Origin: CAYNWK01 sp964400875
Lineage (GTDB): Bacteria > Chloroflexota > Anaerolineae > Anaerolineales > UBA4823
DNA: 17,101 nucleotides
NCBI GenBank assembly: GCA_964400875.1
Contig: CAYNWK010000093.1
Span: forward strand, 1-17,101
Reading direction: 5' to 3'
A program made the position numbers and the translations under genes. Positions 11,628 through 17,101 of the stretch are shown in pieces. Every line of letters begins with the position of its first letter. Within the stretch, counting starts at the first letter, position 1. Below the pieces are notes generated by a model that worked only from the letters and a program-made list of their open reading frames with translations, did no database searches and was not told where the DNA came from.

Positions 11628-12605
11628 ATGAAACTGCGCATTTGGTCTGCATTGATCGCCGTCTATATCGCCTGGGGTTCGACCTACCTGGCGATCCGCT
11701 TCGCGGTGGAGAGCATGCCGCCGTTCTTGATGGCCGCGACCCGCTTCCTGGTTGCCGGGGCGATCCTGTACGCCTGGCGTCGGCTGAGCGGAGACAGACC
11801 GCCCCGCCGGATCGAGTGGCGCTCGGCCGCCGTGGTCGGGCTGCTGCTCTTGGCGGGGGCCAACGGCAGCGTGACCTGGGCGGAGCAGTACGTGGTCTCC
11901 GGGGTCGCCGCCTTGCTGGTTGGCGCCGTGCCGCTGTGGATGTTCGTGCTCGAGGCGCTCCTGCCGGCCCGCTGGCTGAGCGGAGGCCGCCCGGAGGCCC
12001 GGGTCGCGCCGAGCTGGCGGGTGTTCGCCGGAGTGGCGATCGGCTTCGCCGGCATCGCCTTGCTCAGCAACCCGGTCAACCTGATCGCCAACTTCCGCGA
12101 GCAGAGCTCGCTGGGCATCGCCGCGCTGCTTCTGGCCGGGCTGCTGTGGTCCTTGGGCTCGCTGTACAGCCGGGGCGCGCAGCTGCCCGAGTCGCCCTTG
12201 ATGGGCACCGCAGCCGAGATGCTGATCGGCGGAGCCGGGCTGTTAGCGCTGGGCAGCCTGAACGGAGAATGGGGCCAGCTGCAGCTGTCTGCCGTCTCGA
12301 CCCGCTCGCTGCTGGGGCTTGGCTATCTGATCGTCTTCGGGTCGCTGGTGGGCTTCGCGGCCTACACCTGGCTGCTGCGCAACGCGCCCACGCCGCTGGT
12401 CTCGACCTACGCCTACGTCAACCCGTTGATCGCCATCTTCATGGGTTACTTCCTGGCGCAGGAGCCGCTGACGGCGCGCATCTTGATCGCCGCCGGGTTG
12501 ATCGTCGGCTCGGTGATGCTGATCACCACGGCGCGCTCGCGGCCGCGCAAAAACGCCGCGGCGCCCGAACCGCAAGCCGTCGCCGCTTGCGCCGGGGAAG
12601 ATTAA
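11628..12605 (+). CDS. EamA/DMT-family exporter (YedA-like)
   Basis: A 325-residue inner-membrane protein with about ten hydrophobic helices in two EamA repeats. The first begins LIAVYIAWGSTYLAIRFAVESMPPF, including the family signature WGSTYLAI and TRFLVAG. The second starts about residue 165 and ends with SLVGFAAYTWLLRNAPTPLVSTYAYVNPLIA and LTARILIAAGLIVGSVMLI, typical of YedA/RhaT-type drug/metabolite transporters. A short Ala/Pro-rich cytoplasmic tail follows. Substrate is unknown; amino acids or small metabolites are common for the family. The start is ATG 11628; GAGGG overlapping the previous stop is the ribosome site, so the gene is probably coupled to the alkyltransferase gene. No terminator is seen after it; a dispersed palindrome remnant begins 15 bases downstream. 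Confidence 0.93.
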   Translation: MKLRIWSALIAVYIAWGSTYLAIRFAVESMPPFLMAATRFLVAGAILYAWRRLSGDRPPRRIEWRSAAVVGLLLLAGANGSVTWAEQYVVSGVAALLVGAVPLWMFVLEALLPARWLSGGRPEARVAPSWRVFAGVAIGFAGIALLSNPVNLIANFREQSSLGIAALLLAGLLWSLGSLYSRGAQLPESPLMGTAAEMLIGGAGLLALGSLNGEWGQLQLSAVSTRSLLGLGYLIVFGSLVGFAAYTWLLRNAPTPLVSTYAYVNPLIAIFMGYFLAQEPLTARILIAAGLIVGSVMLITTARSRPRKNAAAPEPQAVAACAGED

Positions 12606-12619
12606 AAGCTGACCCTATT

Positions 12620-12695
12620 TGTCACGGCGAGGAGCGAGGCGACGAAGCAGTCCCCGGCCGAAGAGGGAGATCGCTGCGCTGTGCTCGTTAAGACA
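12620..12695. repeat. Decayed copy of the widespread CHCEERSDEAI-type palindromic repeat
   Basis: Translated on the plus strand, 12616-12655 gives ICHGEERGDEAVP, close to the spurious peptide CHCEERSDEAI that marks a dispersed palindromic element seen in many bacterial genomes. Left arm: GTCACGGCGAGGAGCGAGG (12621-12639) and onward. The right arm (12664-12695) is a shortened, diverged inverse copy, GGGAGATCGCTGCGCTGTGC and onward. It has no coding role. Confidence 0.7.
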
Positions 12696-12761
12696 GTTTT
12701 GAGTGGAATGAAATGATCAGTATCCATCTGCGGATTATTAAATGAAGCCATGAGGCAATCG

Positions 12762-15419
12762 ATGAACGCTACCACCAACATCGCAACACGAGCGGAACGG
12801 ATCCTCAAATCCCGGCGAGGGCTGCTGGCCTTAGCCCCGGAGTCCGGACGCGCCCCCGAGGCAGCCGAAGGCGGCTGCGGGGTGCTCGGCTTCACTGCCA
12901 ACCTGCCCGTAGCCGGGTGTCACGTGCTGGCGGCCTCCCGCCAGATGCACAACCGCGGTAACGGCAAGGGCGGCGGTATCGCCATGGCCGGGCTGGACCC
13001 CGTACAGGCCCGGGTGGACGCCGGGACGCTCAAGAGCCACTACCTGCTGCAGATCGCCCTGATGGACCCGGCCGCTCGGGGCGAGCTGGAAGCGGCGTTC
13101 ATCGAATCGAACTTCACGGTCGCCCAGGCATACCCCCTGCCTCACCTGGACGATCATCAGCAGGTGCCCGGACTGGAGGTGCGCCCGCCAGACGTGTGGC
13201 GTTATTTCGTGCGGGTCAGGCCGGAAGTATTGGCAGGCTTCGCGGCCGAACACGGCCTGGAGGATCTGCCGGAACGGCAGGTGGAGGACGAGTTCGTCTA
13301 CCAGAACAGCTACCGGCTGAATTCACGCTTCTACGCCAGCCTGGGAGAACAGCGCGCCTTCGTACTCAGCCACGGTCGCGACCTGTCGGTGCTCAAGATC
13401 GTCGGCTACGCCGAAGACGTGGTCGCCTACTACCGGCTCGAAGATCAGACCGCCCACGTCTGGATCGCCCACCAGCGCTACCCGACCAAAGGCCGCGTGT
13501 GGCATCCGGGCGGAGCGCACCCTTTCATAGGGCTGAACGAAGCCCTGGTGCACAACGGCGATTTCGCCAACTACCACGCCGTGGGCGAGTACCTGCGCCA
13601 GCGCGGCATCGGGCAGATGTTCCTGACCGACACCGAGGTCAGCGTACAGCTCTTTGACCTGTGGGACCGGGTGTACGGCTACCCGCTGGAGATTACCCTG
13701 GAAGCTATGGCACCGACCACCGAACACGATTTCATCATGCTGCCCGCCGAGAAGCAGTCCCTGTACCGGGCCGTGCAGCGCACACACATGCACGCCTCCC
13801 CGGATGGGCCGTGGTTCTTCATCCTGGCGCGCTCGCTGCCGGACGAGGGCCGCTACGAGCTGCTCGGCATCACCGACACCAGCATGCTGCGCCCCCAGGT
13901 CTTCGCCCTATACGAAGGCGCGGCCGAGGACGAGCCCAGCCCGGTCCAGATCGGCCTGATCGCCTCAGAACGCCAGGCGATCAACGCCTGCCTGCGCTCT
14001 CTTGCCGCCGAGGACGAGCGCTTCCAGCCGGTCGCCGATAAATATTGGGCCGCACGCGGCGGCTCGCACACCGACGGCGGCGCTTTCCGCTTCACCTACC
14101 GCTCGGATGAGAACGGGACCGGGACCCTGCGCGCCGCCAACAAGTTCGAAGAGGACGTGAACCTGGCCCCCAGCAAGCGCCAGGCTCGGCGCAGCCAGTT
14201 AGACTCGAACCGCGCCGGGGAAGACTTCCAGCGCGAGTGGCGCGCCCGGGCCCAGCACGCCTACGACGACGGCGGCGCGCCGGCCCTGTGGCGCTGGCTC
14301 AAGCCGGAGTTGGTCAACATAGACTGGAACGAGCTGGCTTACGCGGTGGACTGGCTGGTGAACTTCGGCGGGTACGGCGAGGGCGAGTGGGAGTTCGCCC
14401 GCCAGAGCCTGGACCGCCTGCGCGACCGGCGTTACGACACGGGCGAGAAAAAGCGCGCTTCCCTGCTGGCGCTGGTGGACGACGGGCTGCGCGGCCTGTT
14501 CGCCTGCACGCCGCAACTGAACGGGAGCTCGGCTGGAAACCGGTTCCGCCTGGAATGGGGCAACCGCAGCGAGCTCAAACCATCGCCCGGAGAAACCGCC
14601 GTGCTGGTCTTCGACGCGCTGGGCTTCCCCCCGGAAGGGACCGAGAGCGCAGCCAATACCATGGTTCGCGCGGTGCAGCTCGGCTGGCGGGTATTGATCG
14701 TCTACAACTGGCGGGGCGGGCGCTTCGCCGCCTGCGGCTTCGGGCCGCAGTCCGAGGCCGTGCGGGTGGAGCTCTACGGGGACGTAGGCGATTACGCCGC
14801 CTCCGGCCTGGACGGCCCCGAGGTGATCCTCCACGGCGACGGGCAGGACCAGGTCGGGCAGATCCTCAAGTCCGGCCGGCTGGTGATCCACGGCGACGTT
14901 GGGCAAACCTTCCTGTACGGGGCCAAGGGCGGGGAAATCTACGTGCTCGGTTCGGCCGCGGGCCGCCCGCTGATCAACGCCGTGGGCAAGCCGCGCGCCG
15001 TGATCAACGGCACCTGCCTGGATTACCTAGCCGAGTCCTTCATGGCCGGCGACCCGCTGGAAGGCGGCGGCTTCGTGATCCTCAATGGGGTCGCCTTCGA
15101 CGAATCCGGCGCGCTCATCGACCTGGAATCGCCTTATCCCGGCGGCAACCTGTTCTCCCTGGCCTCCGGCGGGGCCATCTACCTGCGCGACCCGGGGGGC
15201 GTAGTGACCGAAGACCAGCTCAACGGCGGCGCGTTCGCCCCGCTGAGCGATGCGGATTGGGCTCTGATCGAACCCTATTTAAAGGAAAACGAGCGCCTCT
15301 TCGAGATCCGGCTGGAAGATCTGCTCACGGTCAACGGAACTCGCCGCGCGCCTGAAGAGATCTACCGCAAAGTGGTGGTCAAGGAAACCGGCGTGCTGCG
15401 CGAGAAAGAGAACCGCTGA
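12762..15419 (+). CDS. Class II glutamine amidotransferase with C-terminal GXGXG domain (GltS-like)
   Basis: An 885-residue cytosolic protein. After a ~38-residue leader comes GGCGVLGFTANLPVAGC; the first Cys (C39 from this start) aligns with the N-terminal nucleophile of Ntn-type amidotransferases, implying a cleaved propeptide as in GltB. HQRYPTKGRVWHPGGAHPF and ALVHNGDFANYHAVG (about 245-275) match the family's HxRYxT, HPF and HNG-D/E-xxN motifs. The middle (about 300-650) is not recognised. Residues about 665-830 form a GXGXG right-handed beta-helix (LYGDVGDYAASG, VILHGDGQDQVGQ, VIHGDVGQTFLYGAKGG). It would release ammonia from glutamine and could channel it to the FMN protein encoded at 8185. 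ATG 12762 has GAGG six bases upstream; ATG 12750 is the alternative and has no good ribosome site. The AraC gene follows after 18 bases. Confidence 0.87.
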   Translation: MNATTNIATRAERILKSRRGLLALAPESGRAPEAAEGGCGVLGFTANLPVAGCHVLAASRQMHNRGNGKGGGIAMAGLDPVQARVDAGTLKSHYLLQIALMDPAARGELEAAFIESNFTVAQAYPLPHLDDHQQVPGLEVRPPDVWRYFVRVRPEVLAGFAAEHGLEDLPERQVEDEFVYQNSYRLNSRFYASLGEQRAFVLSHGRDLSVLKIVGYAEDVVAYYRLEDQTAHVWIAHQRYPTKGRVWHPGGAHPFIGLNEALVHNGDFANYHAVGEYLRQRGIGQMFLTDTEVSVQLFDLWDRVYGYPLEITLEAMAPTTEHDFIMLPAEKQSLYRAVQRTHMHASPDGPWFFILARSLPDEGRYELLGITDTSMLRPQVFALYEGAAEDEPSPVQIGLIASERQAINACLRSLAAEDERFQPVADKYWAARGGSHTDGGAFRFTYRSDENGTGTLRAANKFEEDVNLAPSKRQARRSQLDSNRAGEDFQREWRARAQHAYDDGGAPALWRWLKPELVNIDWNELAYAVDWLVNFGGYGEGEWEFARQSLDRLRDRRYDTGEKKRASLLALVDDGLRGLFACTPQLNGSSAGNRFRLEWGNRSELKPSPGETAVLVFDALGFPPEGTESAANTMVRAVQLGWRVLIVYNWRGGRFAACGFGPQSEAVRVELYGDVGDYAASGLDGPEVILHGDGQDQVGQILKSGRLVIHGDVGQTFLYGAKGGEIYVLGSAAGRPLINAVGKPRAVINGTCLDYLAESFMAGDPLEGGGFVILNGVAFDESGALIDLESPYPGGNLFSLASGGAIYLRDPGGVVTEDQLNGGAFAPLSDADWALIEPYLKENERLFEIRLEDLLTVNGTRRAPEEIYRKVVVKETGVLREKENR

Positions 15420-15437
15420 ACCGGGAGGACCCAGACC

Positions 15438-16337
15438 TTGCCCGCTTCGCACCAGGTCCACACGATCTTTAAGAGCGACCTGTTCGTCCTGCTCGACTAC
15501 CGCTGCGCGGGGGGGCGGGCGCGGCAGGAAGAATGGCCGCATGCGCACGAGATCGTTCTGCCCCGCTCGGGCGTTTACGTGCGCCGGGATGCCTTCGGCG
15601 AGGTCGTCGCCGATCCCAACCAGATCCTGTTCTCCAATCGAAACCAGCCTTACGAGATCTCCCACCCGGTCGAGGGCGAAGACCGTTCCACCGTAATCCT
15701 GCTGGCAGCGCCCGTCCTTCTGGAGATAGCCGCGCGCCACGATGTAAGGGTCCTGGATCGGCCGCGCCGTCCCTTTCCCCGCGCGGGCATCACCACCCTC
15801 CCCCGGCTGCACCTATCCCAACAGTGGCTCGTGAGCCTCGGCGGGCGCGCCGCTGCCCTCGAACCGCTCGCGGTGGAGGAAAGCGTACTGACCCTGATCG
15901 GCGAAATTTTTGCCCAGGTTTTTTCCGAAGACCCGCATGCCGCCGCCCCAAAAACGCCGGGGACGGCGCGCCAGCACCGCGAGTTGATCCACCGCGCCAG
16001 GCTGATCCTGGCGGAGCGCTTCCAAGAGCGCCTGGCCTTAGACCGGATCGCGGCCGAGCTGTACAGCTCCCCGTACCACCTGTGCCGGGTGTTCAAAGCC
16101 GAAACCGGCCTGACCATCCACCAGTACCAGCAGCGCCTGCGGCTGCTCCACGCCGCCGAGTGGATCGCCGAGAACCCTCGGGGTAACTTCGACCGCCTCG
16201 CCCTGGAACTCGGCTTCGCCAGCCACAGCCATTTCAGCGCCGCTTTCGCAAAGACCTTCAACCTTTCCCCCTCAGACTTCCGCAGCTCCGTGACCGGCCG
16301 CCGGCTGCAGCGGATGAGCAAGATTTTGAAAGCCTGA
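15438..16337 (+). CDS. AraC-family transcriptional regulator
   Basis: A 299-residue regulator. The N-terminal part (about 1-110) is a cupin-like sensor (WPHAHEIVLPRSGVYVRRD, then QILFSNRNQPYEISHPV). The C-terminal ~100 residues hold two helix-turn-helix motifs: LALDRIAAELYSSPYHLCRVFKAETGLTIHQYQ and LALELGFASHSHFSAAFAKTFNLSPSDFR, with the usual family spacing. The start is TTG 15438, preceded by GGGAGG nine bases upstream; no ATG gives a complete cupin. The 18-base gap from the amidotransferase gene suggests one transcript, so it may regulate that operon or the MFS/SnoaL genes downstream. The ligand is unknown. Confidence 0.92.
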   Translation: MPASHQVHTIFKSDLFVLLDYRCAGGRARQEEWPHAHEIVLPRSGVYVRRDAFGEVVADPNQILFSNRNQPYEISHPVEGEDRSTVILLAAPVLLEIAARHDVRVLDRPRRPFPRAGITTLPRLHLSQQWLVSLGGRAAALEPLAVEESVLTLIGEIFAQVFSEDPHAAAPKTPGTARQHRELIHRARLILAERFQERLALDRIAAELYSSPYHLCRVFKAETGLTIHQYQQRLRLLHAAEWIAENPRGNFDRLALELGFASHSHFSAAFAKTFNLSPSDFRSSVTGRRLQRMSKILKA

Positions 16338-16375
16338 TCCCCAACAGAACGCTACAATCAAATAAATCCTCACAG

Positions 16376-16461
16376 CCATAGGGTGGGTGCAGGGGCGAGT
16401 CAGCTATCAGCCTCGCCGGGCTCAAAGCCTGGCTCCGCAACTCACCCTGGCTTCGCTATGG
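16376..16461 (+). promoter_or_regulatory. Structured leader upstream of the SnoaL-like gene
   Basis: CCATAG (16376-16381) pairs with CTATGG (16456-16461), and GGGTG (16385-16389) with CACCC (16443-16447). Inside are GGCGAG/CTCGCC (16394-16399 with 16412-16417) and GGCT/AGCC (16419-16429). This makes a multibranched fold ending just before the ribosome site GGAGG at 16469-16473. It does not match a riboswitch class I recognise; a mobile palindrome is an alternative. Confidence 0.45.
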
Positions 16462-16481
16462 ATACACGGAGGTAAAAACGA

Positions 16482-16895
16482 ATGGAAACGAATACGGAAG
16501 CCGCAAGCGACGCGGCGCAGGAGGTCTGGCAGGTGGTCCGGGGCTTCAACCAGGCTTTCGCTGATAACGACCCCGAGCAATATTTCCAATATATCGACGA
16601 GGACATCACCGTGCTGACGCCCGGCAACCCCTACCGGGTCGCAGGCATAGCAGCCGATCGCCAGGAGTTCGAGTTCGGCCTCCAGCAGGGTTACAGCCGG
16701 GTGGGATACTTCCAGGAGCTGCAGCCCGAGGTCCGGGTGTTCGGGGAGGCCGCCGTGGTGACCTACTACTCGCGCGGCAGCTACGGCCCGCAGGATTCGG
16801 CCCGGACCCTATATTTCAAGGAGACCAACGTCCTGTTCAGGCGGGAAGACGGGTGGAAATTAATCCACATCCACGTCTCGACCACGGGCGGGTAA
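16482..16895 (+). CDS. SnoaL/NTF2-like small protein (DUF4440-type)
   Basis: A 137-residue cytosolic protein of the alpha+beta cone fold. The helical start AAQEVWQVVRGFNQAFADNDPEQYFQYIDEDITVLTPGNPYRVAG is followed by beta strands VRVFGEAAVVTYYSRGSYG, RTLYFKETNVLFRREDGWKLIHIHVST, the classic ending WKLIHxHxS of the SnoaL_3/DUF4440/YybH group. Members include isomerases, cyclases and stress or regulatory proteins, so the reaction cannot be stated. ATG 16482 is preceded by ACGGAGG with good spacing. The MFS gene follows after 66 bases with a similar ribosome-site context and is probably in the same operon. Confidence 0.88.
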   Translation: METNTEAASDAAQEVWQVVRGFNQAFADNDPEQYFQYIDEDITVLTPGNPYRVAGIAADRQEFEFGLQQGYSRVGYFQELQPEVRVFGEAAVVTYYSRGSYGPQDSARTLYFKETNVLFRREDGWKLIHIHVSTTGG

Positions 16896-16961
16896 ACCGC
16901 GCCGGCAGGTGATCGGCGAAACTCCGGGGCCTCGACCCAAATCTACGGAGGGACAAACGAG

Positions 16962-17101
16962 ATGAAGCTGCAGTTCGCAAACTACCGGCGCGTCTTCAGC
17001 CAACCGTCGTTCCGCGCCTTCTGGACGGGTTTCACGCTGTCGGTGCTGGGCGACGCCATGTCCGGCGTGGCGCTGACCTGGTACGTCTTCGACCAGACCG
17101 G
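16962..17101 (+). CDS. MFS transporter, N-terminal fragment (cut by window end)
   Basis: The 46 visible codons begin MKLQFANYRRVFSQPSFRAF and continue into a hydrophobic first helix, FWTGFTLSVLGDAMSGVALTWYVFDQT. The basic N-terminus followed by xxFRxFWxGxxxSxxGDxMxxVAxxWYV is characteristic of MFS efflux proteins of the MDR/enterobactin-exporter (EntS-like) group. GGAGG lies ten bases before ATG 16962. The rest of the gene is beyond the window, so substrate and completeness cannot be judged. Confidence 0.82.
   Translation, partial: MKLQFANYRRVFSQPSFRAFWTGFTLSVLGDAMSGVALTWYVFDQT

Noticed and set aside
11642..12691. 349-codon plus-strand frame overlapping the EamA gene
   Set aside because: Arg/Ala-rich out-of-frame reading with no hydrophobic pattern; its end reads through the palindromic repeat remnant.
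12616..12691. Small peptide gene encoding ICHGEERGDEAVP
   Set aside because: It is the known spurious translation of a dispersed palindromic repeat, without its own start or ribosome site.
14237..15355. 372-codon frame inside the GATase-GXGXG gene
   Set aside because: Arg-rich shadow in another frame; the annotated frame contains the GXGXG repeats.

Overview
The window is a GC-rich stretch of a draft, scaffolded bacterial genome; a 100-N gap with a duplicated 55-bp edge sits at 2230-2439. Gene content suggests a Chloroflexota (Anaerolineae-like) organism: a dnaB/dnaD-like/dnaI-like primosome cassette, a DUF151 bifunctional-nuclease gene, a stand-alone glutamate-synthase FMN protein and good GGAGG ribosome sites. 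The taxon is an inference from gene content only.

Layout. 14-1057 (-) is an isochorismatase/nicotinamidase-like hydrolase. 1247-2065 (-) is an FTR1-type iron permease with a long, hairpin-rich leader; it is divergent from 2573-3223 (+), a DtxR/MntR-family metalloregulator that probably controls it. A strong terminator ends the regulator at 3279. 3278-6691 (-) is a translationally coupled replication-initiation operon (dnaB, dnaD-like, tandem-ATPase dnaI-like). 6945-7541 (-) is a bifunctional-nuclease-family protein with an attenuator-like leader.

The most interesting part is 7765-8184. A good sigma70-type promoter is followed by what I read as a glmS-class self-cleaving ribozyme (7822-8082), with an unusual ~58-nt double-hairpin insertion in its core. 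The gene behind it is not glmS but a glutamate-synthase-type protein with two FMN-barrel-like halves (8185-10668). The missing glutamate-synthase parts, a class II glutamine amidotransferase and a GXGXG beta-helix, are encoded together in another gene, 12762-15419. Between the two lie an AraC-HTH/O6-alkylguanine-DNA alkyltransferase fusion and an EamA-family exporter. Together the two flanking genes carry all domains of a GltS alpha subunit, so the ribozyme may link amino-sugar (GlcN6P) status to glutamine/glutamate metabolism.

The right end (15438-17101, +) holds an AraC-family activator, a structured leader, a SnoaL/NTF2-like small protein and the start of an MFS transporter cut by the window edge. 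No tRNA, rRNA, CRISPR array, transposase or integrase was seen. One decayed copy of a widespread dispersed palindromic repeat lies at 12620-12695.
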